Assembly: GCF_002797495.1 (NCBI RefSeq)
Contig: NZ_PGEZ01000002.1
Span: 1,054,001-1,118,000, forward strand
DNA from: Mumia flava
GTDB taxonomy: Bacteria > Actinomycetota > Actinomycetes > Propionibacteriales > Nocardioidaceae
DNA length: 64,000 nt
Direction of reading: 5' to 3'
This document shows, in pieces, positions 39,990 through 49,360 of this stretch. The position numbers were made by a program, and so were the translations under genes. The first letter of the stretch is position 1. Each line of letters opens with the position of its first letter. The notes below the pieces were generated by a model, which saw only the letters and a program-made list of their open reading frames with translations, made no database searches and was not told the origin of the DNA.

Positions 39990-40844
39990 ATGAGCCAGAA
40001 CGAGTCCACCACACTGCGGCGGCTCGCCCTGCCCGGGGGCGAGATCGCCTACACCGACACCGGGACGGGCCCGCTCGTCGTCGCCGTGCCCGGCATGGGC
40101 GACACCCGGGCGACGTACGAGCGGCTCGGGCCGCGGCTGGTCGAGGTCGGATACCGGGTCGTGGTCACCGACCTGCGCGGCCACGGCGACTCCGACACGA
40201 CCTTCACGTCCTTCGGCGACGCTGTCACGGCGAGCGACCTCGTCGCGCTGCTCGAGCGCCTCGACGCCGGTCCGGCCGTGCTCATCGGCAGCTCGATGGG
40301 CGGATCCGCCGCCCTGATCGCTGCGGCCGACCGACCCGACCTGGTCCGCGGCGTCGTCCTGCTCGCCGGGTTCCTCCGCGAGTCGACGTCGCCGGCCACG
40401 GGCGCGCTCCTCCGGCTCGCCTACCGCATCCTCTTCGCACGGCCCTGGGGCGGCGCCTTCTGGGCGTGGTACGTCCGCAGCGCGCTGTCCAACGGGCGAC
40501 CGACCCCGGGCCTCGACGAGCGGGTCGCCGGCCTGCGCGCCGCGTACCGCGATCCCGCACGCCTGCGCAGCCTGCGGCGGTTGGCGGTCTCGCTCGACCA
40601 TCGCGAGGTCGAGCGGCGCCTCACCGACGTACGCGTGCCGGTGCTGGCGATCTACGGCAGCACCGACCCGGACTTCTCCGACGCCGACGCCGAGCTCGAG
40701 TACGCCCGGGAGACTCTCGGCGCCGACGGCCTGGTGCTGGACGGCGTCGGCCACTACCCGCAGCTGCAGGCCGTCGACGAGGTCGCGAGCGCCGTGCTCC
40801 CGTTCCTCGCACGCTCGACCGACCATCCGGACAACGATGCCTAG
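39990..40844 (+). CDS. Alpha/beta hydrolase
   Basis: A 284-residue alpha/beta-hydrolase with the nucleophile elbow GSSMGG (VLIGSSMGGSAALIAA), oxyanion HG-type GMGDTR, the acid in YGSTDPDFS and the histidine in GVGHYPQ. ATG 39990 is used; ATG 39978 would add four residues. The adjacent TetR gene starts before its stop (8-bp overlap), so both are co-transcribed; the hydrolase is a likely target of that repressor. Substrate unknown. Confidence 0.88.
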   Translation: MSQNESTTLRRLALPGGEIAYTDTGTGPLVVAVPGMGDTRATYERLGPRLVEVGYRVVVTDLRGHGDSDTTFTSFGDAVTASDLVALLERLDAGPAVLIGSSMGGSAALIAAADRPDLVRGVVLLAGFLRESTSPATGALLRLAYRILFARPWGGAFWAWYVRSALSNGRPTPGLDERVAGLRAAYRDPARLRSLRRLAVSLDHREVERRLTDVRVPVLAIYGSTDPDFSDADAELEYARETLGADGLVLDGVGHYPQLQAVDEVASAVLPFLARSTDHPDNDA

Positions 40845-41427
40845 GGTCGGCCTCAACCGCCCTCGCGTCGTCGCGGTCGCGCTCGACGTCGTCGACGCCG
40901 GCGGGCCGCGCGGGTTCGACGACCTGACGCTGGCGTCCGTCGCGTCCGCAGCCGGCGTCAGCACTCCGAGCCTCTACAAGCACGTGGCCTCGCTGGCGGA
41001 CCTGCGGCGCGACCTCGCCACCCACGCCGTCGCCGAGCTCACCCGGCTCACGAGCCGGGCGACCGTGGGACGCAGCGGTCCGGAGGCGATCCGGGCGCTC
41101 GCCGCGGCCATGCGCGACTACGGCCGCAGCCACCCCGGCCGGTACGCCGCGCTCCAGGTCGCAGCCGACCCCGACGATCCCGACGACGCGGCGCTCGGCG
41201 ACGCCGGTCGCGACGCCGTGGCCGTGATCGCGGCGGTGCTGCGCGGTGCGGGCGTCTGCGAGGACCGGCTGATCGACGCGGTGCGGATCCTGCGGGCGGC
41301 CGTGCACGGATTCGTCCTGCTGGAGATCGGCGGCGGGTTCCGCCTGCCCGAGGACCTGGACGTCACGTTCGACGCGATGCTCGACGTGGTCGTCGCCGGT
41401 CTGGCGGTGCTCGACGCGGCGGAGTGA
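40837..41427 (+). CDS. TetR family transcriptional regulator
   Basis: A 196-residue TetR protein with helix-turn-helix LTLASVASAAGVSTPSLYKHVASLADL. The C-terminal half resembles the WHG-type ligand domain common in actinobacterial TetR proteins. It overlaps the hydrolase gene by 8 bp. Autoregulation of the pair through the palindrome at 39962 is plausible but unproven. A strong hairpin follows the stop. Confidence 0.9.
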   Translation: MPRVGLNRPRVVAVALDVVDAGGPRGFDDLTLASVASAAGVSTPSLYKHVASLADLRRDLATHAVAELTRLTSRATVGRSGPEAIRALAAAMRDYGRSHPGRYAALQVAADPDDPDDAALGDAGRDAVAVIAAVLRGAGVCEDRLIDAVRILRAAVHGFVLLEIGGGFRLPEDLDVTFDAMLDVVVAGLAVLDAAE

Positions 41428-41430
41428 CAG

Positions 41431-41477
41431 CAGTGCGGTGGATCCAGGGCAGCATGGGCCCCGGATCCACCGCACTG
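41431..41477. terminator. Dispersed palindrome, copy 2; hairpin between convergent genes
   Basis: Perfect 15-bp arms, cagtgcggtggatcc and ggatccaccgcactg, flank a 17-nt loop beginning agggcagc. It lies 3 bp after the TetR stop and 21 bp before the stop of the convergent carboxypeptidase gene, so it can act as a bidirectional terminator. Arms and loop closely match the element at 22424-22470. Confidence 0.75.
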
Positions 41478-41497
41478 ATGCGTGGCGTCTCCGGCCG

Positions 41498-43093
41498 CTA
41501 CTTCCGCAGCACCAGCAGCTTCGTCGTCGTCGAGGACGGCGCGCTGGTCGGCGACCCGGCGTACGTCACCGTCAGCTCGTGGCGTCCACGCGACAGCGTG
41601 CTCGCATCGATCCTCACGGCCGCACGGCCCTTGAAGAGCGTGCCGTCGCCGATCTCCCGGCCGTCGACCTCGACGACGATCTCGCCGTCGGGCTTGGGCT
41701 TGCCCTGCACGTGCGCCAGCACGACCGTGTCGAGCCCGAAGACCGCGGGCAGTGCGGTCGCCTTCACCGTCGTGGGCTCACGGCAGGCGTCGAGCGCCGC
41801 CTCGACGGACTCCCCGACGTCGACGTTGACCGTCGTGCTGGCGGTGCGCCCGGTCGGCGACTCGCAGGTCAGCGTGTACGGCTCGGTCAGGTACTCCGTC
41901 TGCGGACCCTCCACACCGTTCTCGGTGTAGGCAGGCACCGGCCGGTACGAGGAGTTCACACCCCACGAGAACGTGCCGTCGTCCGCGGTGACCGTCATCG
42001 ACGACTCGAGGTGCTCCTCGAACGACGTCGGCGCGACCGTCCCGTCGGCCTGCTCGTACGGGGACGTCCACATCGTGAAGTCCTTCGTCAGGGTCAGCTT
42101 CGACCCCTTCGGAGCCACACCCGTGATCGTCGCGTGCTCGGCCGGGTCCGCGGCGGTCGTGAACGCCTTCGTCATCGCCTCGGCGTGGTTGTCGTAGACG
42201 TCCAGCACCTCGGGACCGAACTCGTGACCCCGCGGACGCACGTCCGGGCAGGTCTCGGTGGTGATCGAGAGCCCGCGCGTCGCGTAGTACGCGTAGTCGA
42301 TCGCCTCGCCGTTCGTCTCGTAGTCGTCAGCGGACGCGAGCGCGGAGTAGTCCGGTCCGTACGACGCGGCGACGTCGGCGGCGAGCGCGTGCAGTCGCGG
42401 GGTGTCCTGCGCGGGGCCGGCCGCCTTGAGCAGCGGCGGGTAGAGCACGACCTTGATGCAGGTGTGCTGGGTGTTGAACACCGTGCCCTGCGACGTCGAG
42501 AGGAGCCAGCGCATGTTCCGCGTCTCCGGCTCCGACCACGGCCCGGTGCCCGGACGCGACCGGTTCGCCCAGCCGAACCCGTAGTTGCGGTTCATGTCCA
42601 CACCGGTGGCGACCTGGCGGGTGTCGGCGATCAGCCCGTCGACGTTGACCACCGGGACGACGACGAGGCGGGCGTCGTCGAGCAGCGACGCGTACGTCGG
42701 GCTGTCGGCGTTCTCGACGACCTCGATCGCGTACTCCATCGTGAGCTCGGCGCTCGCCCACTCGTTGCCGTGGTGGAGCCCGACGTCCACGAAGGCAGGC
42801 TTGTCGTCCGCGGTCGCGACGTCGGAGCTGATCACGAGCCCGTAGACCTCGCGACCCTGGGTCGTCTTCTCGGGCATCACGAACTTCTCGACCAGGTCGG
42901 GGTGCTCGGCGGCCAGCCGATCCATCTCGGCGACGTAGTCGTCCCAGGTGCGGAAGTCGGTGTTGCCGCTGGGCAGCGACGCTTCCTCCGCGGTCGCGAC
43001 ACTCGTCCCCGCGACCAGGCCCGGCGCCGTCAGCGCGACGACTCCGACGAGGGCGGCGAGCCAGCGGGCGGTGCCACGTTTCGTCGTTCTCAT
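41498..43093 (-). CDS. Secreted M14 zinc carboxypeptidase
   Basis: A 531-residue exported protein. A signal peptide (basic MRTTKRGTARW, hydrophobic core, AXA-like site near residue 34) precedes an M14 domain. Zinc ligands are in LHHGNEWAS (HxxE) and a downstream NTQHT; the substrate-binding region NRNYGFGWANRS is typical. The C-terminal 170 residues hold Ig-like beta domains ending in KLLVLRK. It likely trims peptides outside the cell. ATG 43093 has gaggagaca upstream. Confidence 0.9.
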   Translation of the reverse strand: MRTTKRGTARWLAALVGVVALTAPGLVAGTSVATAEEASLPSGNTDFRTWDDYVAEMDRLAAEHPDLVEKFVMPEKTTQGREVYGLVISSDVATADDKPAFVDVGLHHGNEWASAELTMEYAIEVVENADSPTYASLLDDARLVVVPVVNVDGLIADTRQVATGVDMNRNYGFGWANRSRPGTGPWSEPETRNMRWLLSTSQGTVFNTQHTCIKVVLYPPLLKAAGPAQDTPRLHALAADVAASYGPDYSALASADDYETNGEAIDYAYYATRGLSITTETCPDVRPRGHEFGPEVLDVYDNHAEAMTKAFTTAADPAEHATITGVAPKGSKLTLTKDFTMWTSPYEQADGTVAPTSFEEHLESSMTVTADDGTFSWGVNSSYRPVPAYTENGVEGPQTEYLTEPYTLTCESPTGRTASTTVNVDVGESVEAALDACREPTTVKATALPAVFGLDTVVLAHVQGKPKPDGEIVVEVDGREIGDGTLFKGRAAVRIDASTLSRGRHELTVTYAGSPTSAPSSTTTKLLVLRK

Positions 43094-43170
43094 GATGTCT
43101 CCTCTCGATGAAACGTGGCAACAACCTAGAGGCCGTTGGTGTTGGCAACCAGTCGTCGACACGCAGGAGC

Positions 43171-43188
43171 GGTCTCGTATGCGAGACC
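43171..43188. promoter_or_regulatory. Inverted repeat upstream of the carboxypeptidase gene
   Basis: ggtctcg-tatg-cgagacc gives 7-bp perfect arms about 80 bp before the carboxypeptidase start, with a further cgagacc-like half-site (gcgagacc) near 43230. It may be an operator or part of the promoter; the rest of the 186-bp gap shows nothing else clear. Confidence 0.35.
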
Positions 43189-43279
43189 CGAAACGGTGTC
43201 GTAATCGCGCGTAACCGGGGGTCCCACGATGCGAGACCGGCGCGTCCTCGGACCGGCGGCGCCCACAGACAGCCGGGCG

Positions 43280-44032
43280 TCAGCCCGGCGCGTACGCAGG
43301 GCGCTGCCGCCCGAGCGGACCCGCGAGCCCGAGCACCGTGGTCGACGCGGCGATGCTCTGCGCCGCCAGCAGCCCGACGAGCACGAGGGTCTGGACGAGC
43401 GCGGCCTCGTACGGCGACGCACCGCCGAGCAGCAGCCCGACGTACGCACCGGGAAGCGTCACGACGCCGGCCGCGCGCGTCTGGTCCAGACCCGGCGTCA
43501 GCGCCCGCGCCACCGCACGTGGGCCGAACTCGGCGACCGCCTGCCGCGGCATCAGCCCCAACGACACCCCGGCCTCGATCTCGCCCCACCGATCGGCCAC
43601 GTCGTCGCGCAGCCGCTGCCCGGCCAGGGACGAGGCGACCATGGCGCCACCGATCACCTGTGCGGCGTACGGCACCACCAGCTCGGGCCCGCCGGGCAGG
43701 ACGTCGAACGCGACGACGAGCGCGACGGTGACCGCCGAGCCGGCCGCGATCGCGCCGAGGACCACCGGATAGACCGCCGACCCGAGGGCGATGCGCCGCG
43801 TCGACGTCCACGCGGCAGCAGCCAGCATCACCACCAGCAGAGCGCCTGCGGCCGCCGGGTGCCGGAAGGCCCACGCGATGACCAACGAGATCAGGCTGAG
43901 CTGCGCGATCGCACGCAGCGTCGCGACGACGGCGTCCGCGCGCAGCCTCACGCCGGCCCGGGTCATCACCACGACCGTGACCGCCGTCAGCACGGCGAGC
44001 ACGATCGCGAACCGCAGGAGATCCACGTCCAC
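43280..44032 (-). CDS. UPF0014 family membrane protein (FetB-type ABC permease)
   Basis: A 250-residue protein with about six hydrophobic segments. The diagnostic segment VVTLPGAYVGLLLGGASPYEAALVQTLVL matches the UPF0014/FetB family, and RAIAQLSLISLVIAW fits its start. FetB works with the ATPase FetA in metal homeostasis in Escherichia coli; no ATPase gene is adjacent here, so the partner is unknown. GTG 44032 is used; GTG 44026 is an equal alternative. Confidence 0.8.
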   Translation of the reverse strand: MDVDLLRFAIVLAVLTAVTVVVMTRAGVRLRADAVVATLRAIAQLSLISLVIAWAFRHPAAAGALLVVMLAAAAWTSTRRIALGSAVYPVVLGAIAAGSAVTVALVVAFDVLPGGPELVVPYAAQVIGGAMVASSLAGQRLRDDVADRWGEIEAGVSLGLMPRQAVAEFGPRAVARALTPGLDQTRAAGVVTLPGAYVGLLLGGASPYEAALVQTLVLVGLLAAQSIAASTTVLGLAGPLGRQRPAYAPG

Positions 44033-44096
44033 ACGGTAGAGAACGACTGCGCGCGAGTACCGTACGCGCGCCGTCCGCGCGCAGTAGGGTTCCGAC

Positions 44097-46208
44097 ATGT
44101 CGACCGAACCGCCCCGGCCGAGACCGCGACGGCGACGCTTCGCACCGACGTGGGGCGACCTCGGACGCGCCGCCCTGGCTCTGCTCGGGGCGGCCGCCGG
44201 CCTCGAGATCGCCACCTGGATCGTCCCGGACTTCACCCTGCCGGACAACGTGTTCCTGGTCGCCGTGCTCGTGTTCGTCTGGGGCGTCGTCCTCCGGCCG
44301 GTCCTCGTCTGGCTCGCGGTGCTGATGGGCTGGTTCGGTGCCGCCCTGGTCGGGCTGTTCGGGCAGGCGATCATCATCATGGCCGCCACCTACGACCCGA
44401 CCGACGGCGACTCGGTCAGCCTGCTCGGTGCGCTGCTCGCCTCGTGGATCGTCGCGGCCGTCTCCACGCTGCTGGTCTACCTGGCCACCGCGGGCACCTC
44501 CGACGCCGTGACCGCGTCGGTCCTGCGGCGAGCACGGCGACGCCCGGTGACCGTCGACGACCCCGAGGTCGCCGGCATCGTCTTCGTCCAGATCGACGGC
44601 TTTCCCTACCCGGTGCTCGAGTCGGCCGTGCGCGGCGGCACCCTCCCGACGCTGTCGCGCTGGATCCGCAGCGGCGAGTACGTGATGGCGGAGTGGCGCC
44701 CGAAGCTCCCGGCGACGACGCCTGCCAGCCAGATGGGCATCCTGCACGGCACGATCGACGGCATCCCGGCCTTCCGGTGGATCGAGCGGGCCGAGGGACG
44801 GACGTACGTCGCGAACAAGCCGGCCGACGCGGCCGTGATCGAGGCCCGGCACAGCAACGGCCGCGGGCTGCTCGCCGACGACGGGGTGTCGGTCAGCAAC
44901 CTGTTCACCGGCGACGCCCCGACGGCGTACGCGACGATGAGCGCGATCGAGCGGACCCAGGAGACCCGGGAGACCCGGCTCGCCCTGTCGCGCTACCTCG
45001 CCAGCCCGGCCGGCATGGCCCGCGGCATCCCGCGTGTCCTCACCGAGGTGGTGCGGGAGTGGTTCCAGGCGTCGCAGGCGGTTCGCCGCGACATCCGACC
45101 GCGGGTGCACCGCGGGTGGAGCTTCACCGTCGAACGGGCCGGGCTCACCGGTGTGATGCGTGACCTGAACACCGCCCTCGTCGCCGACTCGATGCTGAAG
45201 GGCCGGCGCGCGATCTACGTGGACTACGTGGACTACGACGCGATCGCGCACCACGCCGGGATCCTCCGTCCGGAGTCGCTGGCGGCCCTGGTCGACATCG
45301 ACGCGGTGCTCGCGCAGCTCGAGCAGATCTGCGAGGTGACGCCGCGCCCGTACCACCTCGTCGTGCTGTCCGACCACGGCCAGTCGCAGGGCGAGGTGTT
45401 CGCCGACCGCTACGGCGAGGACCTGGCGGCGCTGGTCGCACGCCTCGCCGGGACGGAGACGTCGGGGACGGCGGAGAGCCACGAGGGCGTCAGCTCGCTG
45501 AACTCCGTGGTCGCCGGATCGAGCAGCGACGACAGCGTGCTCGGTCGCGCGCTGCAGCGGACCTCCGACCGGATCGCCGCCAGCGTCGAGGAGGAGCCCG
45601 AGGCCGCAGCGGACTCCCCGACGGACCACGACCCCGGCACCCACGACGGGTTCGTGGTGTTCGGCTCCGGCAACCTCGGTCTCGTCTACGTCGCGGACCA
45701 GCCGCGACGGATCGTGCGGGAGGAGCTCGACCAGTGGTTCCCGGACCTGGTGCCCGGGCTCGCCGCCCACCCCGGGGTCGCGTTCGTGGTCGTCGACTCG
45801 CGTGAGGACGGGCCGGTGGTGATCGGGGCCGACGGGGAGCACCACCTCGTGTCGGGGACCGTCCACGGAACGGATCCGCTGGCTCCCTTCGGTCCGCACG
45901 CTCCCGGGTTCGTGCTGCGAGCGGCACGGATGCCGCAGGCCCCCGACCTGTACGTCAACAGCCTGCTGGACGACCTCGGCGAGGTCGCCGCGTTCGAAGG
46001 GCTGGTCGGCTGCCACGGCGGGCTCGGCGGATGGCAGGACCGAGCGGTCCTGGTGCACCCCGCCGGGTTCGAGGCGCCGGAGGAGATGGTCGTCGGGGCC
46101 GACGCGATGCACCGGGTCCTGGTCGAGTGGCTCGAACGGCTCGGCCACCGGCGCGACCTGCGCGAGGGGCCGCCCGCCGATCAGGACCGCGCCGCGGAAC
46201 CGACCTGA
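44097..46208 (+). CDS. Membrane-anchored alkaline phosphatase-superfamily phosphodiesterase
   Basis: A 703-residue protein. The first 135 residues carry four or so hydrophobic segments like mycobacterial/phage-holin IV-type membrane domains. The remainder is an alkaline phosphatase/nucleotide pyrophosphatase fold: metal-binding D in FVQIDGFPYPVL, nucleophile Thr in ATTPASQMG, and metal sites in YDAIAHHAG and VLSDHGQSQG. It likely hydrolyses a phosphodiester at or outside the membrane. It is divergent from the UPF0014 gene; a vWA gene follows on the same strand after 132 bp. Confidence 0.85.
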   Translation: MSTEPPRPRPRRRRFAPTWGDLGRAALALLGAAAGLEIATWIVPDFTLPDNVFLVAVLVFVWGVVLRPVLVWLAVLMGWFGAALVGLFGQAIIIMAATYDPTDGDSVSLLGALLASWIVAAVSTLLVYLATAGTSDAVTASVLRRARRRPVTVDDPEVAGIVFVQIDGFPYPVLESAVRGGTLPTLSRWIRSGEYVMAEWRPKLPATTPASQMGILHGTIDGIPAFRWIERAEGRTYVANKPADAAVIEARHSNGRGLLADDGVSVSNLFTGDAPTAYATMSAIERTQETRETRLALSRYLASPAGMARGIPRVLTEVVREWFQASQAVRRDIRPRVHRGWSFTVERAGLTGVMRDLNTALVADSMLKGRRAIYVDYVDYDAIAHHAGILRPESLAALVDIDAVLAQLEQICEVTPRPYHLVVLSDHGQSQGEVFADRYGEDLAALVARLAGTETSGTAESHEGVSSLNSVVAGSSSDDSVLGRALQRTSDRIAASVEEEPEAAADSPTDHDPGTHDGFVVFGSGNLGLVYVADQPRRIVREELDQWFPDLVPGLAAHPGVAFVVVDSREDGPVVIGADGEHHLVSGTVHGTDPLAPFGPHAPGFVLRAARMPQAPDLYVNSLLDDLGEVAAFEGLVGCHGGLGGWQDRAVLVHPAGFEAPEEMVVGADAMHRVLVEWLERLGHRRDLREGPPADQDRAAEPT

Positions 46209-46340
46209 CGCGCTCCGCGCTCCCCGACAGGTCCGCGGCCCACGCGCCGACCTGACCTCGCGGTCTCGTACGGTGGGGCGCGGCTCCGTGCACTCGGGCC
46301 GGCGGCCGGCAGGCCCCGCGGAGCAGAAGGAGTCGCCGTC

Positions 46341-48365
46341 GTGTCGCCCCTCCCCCGGTTCGTGCGCACCGCCCTGTCCCTGACCGCCAGCTCCACCGTC
46401 CTCGTCGCCGGTCCGGCCTGGGTCGTCGCACCCGCCGCCGCGGACGAGACTCCCGGAGCGACCGACGGCGCCGCCGACCAGCGGATGCAGCTCGTGCTGG
46501 ACTCGTCGGGCTCGATGGCCGAGCCGGCGCGCGGCGGCGGGACGAAGATCGACGCGGCCCGCACGGCGCTCGACCACGTGGTGGACACGCTGCCCGCGGA
46601 CGCGACGGTCGGCATGCGGGTCTACGGCGCGACCGTCGACTCCGGCAGGGGCGCGTGCACCGACTCCCAGGAGGTGGTGGCGCCCGGGACCGACAACCGC
46701 GACCAGCTGCGGGCGGCCGTCGACGCGTACGAGCCGCTGGGCGAGACCCCGATCGGGTACGCGCTCGAACAGGCGGCCGTCGACCTCGGGTCCGAGGGGA
46801 AGCGCACGATCGTCCTGGTCTCCGACGGCGAGTCCACCTGCGCACCCGACCCGTGCAAGATCGCCCGTGGTCTGGCGAAGGACGGCATCGACATGCGCGT
46901 CGACGTGGTCGGGCTGTCGGTCGACAGGCGGACCCGCAAGCAGCTGCGCTGCATCGCCGACGCCGGCAACGGGTCGTACTACGACGCCGACGGCGCCGCG
47001 GACCTGACGAAGCGGCTCGAGGTGACCTCGACGCGCGCGTTCCGTCCGTTCCGGTTCACCGGCACCCCGGTCGACGGGGCGACCGAGGCGATCGACGCGC
47101 CCACCGTGACCGGCGGGCGGTACGTCGACACCTTCGACCCCGCCGGCGAGATGCTCCACTACCGGATCGAGCGCACGCAGCCGGGCACCACCGTGTACGT
47201 GTCCGCGACCACCCGCTCACCCGACGGAGCTCTGGTCGCGAGCCTCGGGCTCGACCTGTCCGACGAGGAGGGCAACCGGTGCGGGTCCTCCTCTCGCAGC
47301 ATCAAGACGAACCTCTTCGGGGCACGTCCGCTCGTGTCGGTGTCGACGAGCTCCTGGGAGGAGGCGCGCGAGCAGACCCCGAGCACCCAGGAGACGCCGT
47401 CCGACCCGACCGCGACCCCCAGCGCGACCCCCAGCGCGGACCCGTGCGCCGACGGGTCCGTCCTGTACGCGTCGCTCAAGCGCCTGGTCGCGAGCGACGA
47501 TCTCGATGGCGAGCCGTTCGAGCTGCTCGTCTCGGAGGAGCCGCCGTTGGTCGAGGGCGCGTACGACGACCTCCCGCCCGCGACCGAGTCGGTGCGCTGG
47601 ACGGCGATCGAGCCCGAGGAAGCCCCGTCCAGCGTGGTCCCGGGAGACTCGCTCTCGAACGCCCCCGTGGTCGAGCCCGGGTCGTACGCGGGCGAGGTGC
47701 TCGGCGGCGAGACGCAGGTGTTCGCGATCCCCGTGGACTGGGGGCAGCAGCTCCAGGCGCAGCTCGACCTCGGCCCGCTGACCGAGCGGCAGTGGGACGC
47801 GACCGGCATCGCCTCCGGGATCAGCGTCGACGTCTTCGACCCCGATCGCACGCCGACGATCTCGACGCTGCGGATCGAGAACGAGCCGGAGTGGTGGCGC
47901 GACGGGTTCACCCAGCTGTTCGGCGAGGAGGTGAAGACCTACCGCACGGGTGCGACGACACCCGTGGTCCGCTACCGCAACCGCGCGGAGTTCTCGGCGC
48001 GCGACGGCGCTCGGGCCGGCGTCCGCTACGTCGAGGTCAACATGTCCACGAACGTCGACGACGGCGTCACCATCCCGTACACCCTGACGCTGCAGACCTA
48101 CGGCACCGCCGGTGACGGCGCTCCGGAGTACGCCGAGGTGGACGGGCTGGACACCTCGACCGGCGTCGGCGCTCCCCCGACGACCGGCGCGGGCGGCACG
48201 TCGGACGACGGCGCCGACAGCGGGTCGGACGGCGACGCGGCCGCGGCGTCGGACGGTTCGACCGTGCCGTCCTGGCTGGTCGTCGCGCTCGGCGTGGTCG
48301 TGGCTCTGCTGCTCGCCGCGGTCGTCGCCGTGGTCGTGCTGGCGCGGCGCGCATCACGCAGCTGA
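46341..48365 (+). CDS. Secreted von Willebrand factor A domain protein with C-terminal membrane anchor
   Basis: A 674-residue protein. The signal peptide (to about residue 36) is followed by a vWA domain with the MIDAS motif LDSSGSM, a later Thr and SDGES. The middle (about 230-600) is beta-rich with no family I can name. A Gly/Ser/Asp-rich linker leads to a single transmembrane helix (WLVVALGVVVALLLAAVVAVVVL) and a short basic tail. It starts at GTG 46341, preceded by agaaggag. It may bind a surface ligand or extracellular matrix in a metal-dependent way. Confidence 0.85.
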   Translation: MSPLPRFVRTALSLTASSTVLVAGPAWVVAPAAADETPGATDGAADQRMQLVLDSSGSMAEPARGGGTKIDAARTALDHVVDTLPADATVGMRVYGATVDSGRGACTDSQEVVAPGTDNRDQLRAAVDAYEPLGETPIGYALEQAAVDLGSEGKRTIVLVSDGESTCAPDPCKIARGLAKDGIDMRVDVVGLSVDRRTRKQLRCIADAGNGSYYDADGAADLTKRLEVTSTRAFRPFRFTGTPVDGATEAIDAPTVTGGRYVDTFDPAGEMLHYRIERTQPGTTVYVSATTRSPDGALVASLGLDLSDEEGNRCGSSSRSIKTNLFGARPLVSVSTSSWEEAREQTPSTQETPSDPTATPSATPSADPCADGSVLYASLKRLVASDDLDGEPFELLVSEEPPLVEGAYDDLPPATESVRWTAIEPEEAPSSVVPGDSLSNAPVVEPGSYAGEVLGGETQVFAIPVDWGQQLQAQLDLGPLTERQWDATGIASGISVDVFDPDRTPTISTLRIENEPEWWRDGFTQLFGEEVKTYRTGATTPVVRYRNRAEFSARDGARAGVRYVEVNMSTNVDDGVTIPYTLTLQTYGTAGDGAPEYAEVDGLDTSTGVGAPPTTGAGGTSDDGADSGSDGDAAAASDGSTVPSWLVVALGVVVALLLAAVVAVVVLARRASRS

Positions 48366-48395
48366 GCTCGGCGCGTACGGGTGGGGCCGGCCGCC

Positions 48396-49277
48396 TCAGG
48401 AACCGCCGTCGGCCGCCCAGCGCTCGACGAACGCGCAGAACCGTGCCGCCGCCGGCGCGAGCGCGACGTCGGTCCGCCAGGTCAGCCCGATCGAGCGGCG
48501 GGCCCCGCGCGCCGCGAGCGTGATCCCGGCCGTGCCGGAGACGCCGGCCAGCGTCTCCGGCAGCAGCGCGACGCCGAGCCCGGCCGCGACCAGGCCCTCG
48601 ATCGTCGCCAGGTCGGCGCTCTCGAAGGCGACCTGCGGCACGACCCCGGCAGCGCCGAACAACGAGTCGACCAACCGGCGGTAGCCGAACCCGACCGGGG
48701 TCGTCACGAGGTCCTCGCCGGCGAGGTCGACGAGCGAGACGCGGCGGCGGCCGGCGAGACGGTGCGACGGCGCCACCACCAGGACCAGGCGCTCCTCCTG
48801 GAGACCGATCCAGCCGAACGCCCCGGCCGGGCGCAGCGAGGTGACCGCGAGCTCGGCGGCACCGGATCCGAGGTCGCGGACGATCTCGTGACCCGGCTCC
48901 TGACGCAGCTCGATCCGGGCGCGCGGCGCGGCCTGGTGGAAGTCGCGGAGCAGGCGCGGGACGAGCGAGGTCGCCATCGAGTCGAGGAACGCGAGGCGCA
49001 CCACGCCGCTGTCGGGGTCGAGGCGTTCGGCGAGGTCGGCGCGGAGCCGCTCGTACCGCTCGACGAGCTCGCGGGCCGCGGCGAGGGCGAGCTCGCCGTC
49101 CGGGTTCAGGACGACACCGCTCGGCACGCGCTCGAACAGCCGGACGCCGAGCTCCGTCTCCACCCGGCCGAGCGATCGCGACATCGTCGGCTGCGTGATG
49201 CCCAGAGCGGCCGCCGCATCGGTCACACCGCCGTGCTCGGCCACGGCGATCACGCCGGCCAGGTCGCGGATCTGCAT
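48396..49277 (-). CDS. LysR family transcriptional regulator
   Basis: A 293-residue LysR regulator with helix-turn-helix VTDAAAALGITQPTMSRSLGRVE and a usual effector-binding domain. It is divergent from the MFS exporter at 49361, the classic LysR-target layout. ATG 49277 is chosen; ATG 49289 would add four residues. Regulation of the transporter from the shared 83-bp region is the natural reading. Confidence 0.9.
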   Translation of the reverse strand: MQIRDLAGVIAVAEHGGVTDAAAALGITQPTMSRSLGRVETELGVRLFERVPSGVVLNPDGELALAAARELVERYERLRADLAERLDPDSGVVRLAFLDSMATSLVPRLLRDFHQAAPRARIELRQEPGHEIVRDLGSGAAELAVTSLRPAGAFGWIGLQEERLVLVVAPSHRLAGRRRVSLVDLAGEDLVTTPVGFGYRRLVDSLFGAAGVVPQVAFESADLATIEGLVAAGLGVALLPETLAGVSGTAGITLAARGARRSIGLTWRTDVALAPAAARFCAFVERWAADGGS

Positions 49278-49287
49278 GGGAGTGATC

Positions 49288-49333
49288 ATACGGATATCGC
49301 ATGGATAGGGCACTCTTGCGACATTTGCCGTAT
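49288..49333. promoter_or_regulatory. Inverted repeat in the divergent LysR/MFS region
   Basis: atacgg (49288-49293) and ccgtat (49328-49333) form an inverted repeat across the short divergent promoter region; a second small palindrome, gatatc, lies inside. Spacing and position suit LysR recognition and activation sites, inferred only. Confidence 0.4.
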
Positions 49334-49360
49334 CGACAGGCGCGGCGCAGAGTGGACCGG

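Noticed and set aside
43108-45163. Overlapping long plus-strand frames upstream of 44097
   Set aside because: They are antisense to the UPF0014 permease and out of frame with the phosphodiesterase; no domain supports them.
42327-47159. 1,610-residue minus-strand open frame
   Set aside because: It runs antisense through the phosphodiesterase and vWA genes, both of which have clear motifs on the plus strand. Low-complexity Arg/Gly composition marks it as a shadow.
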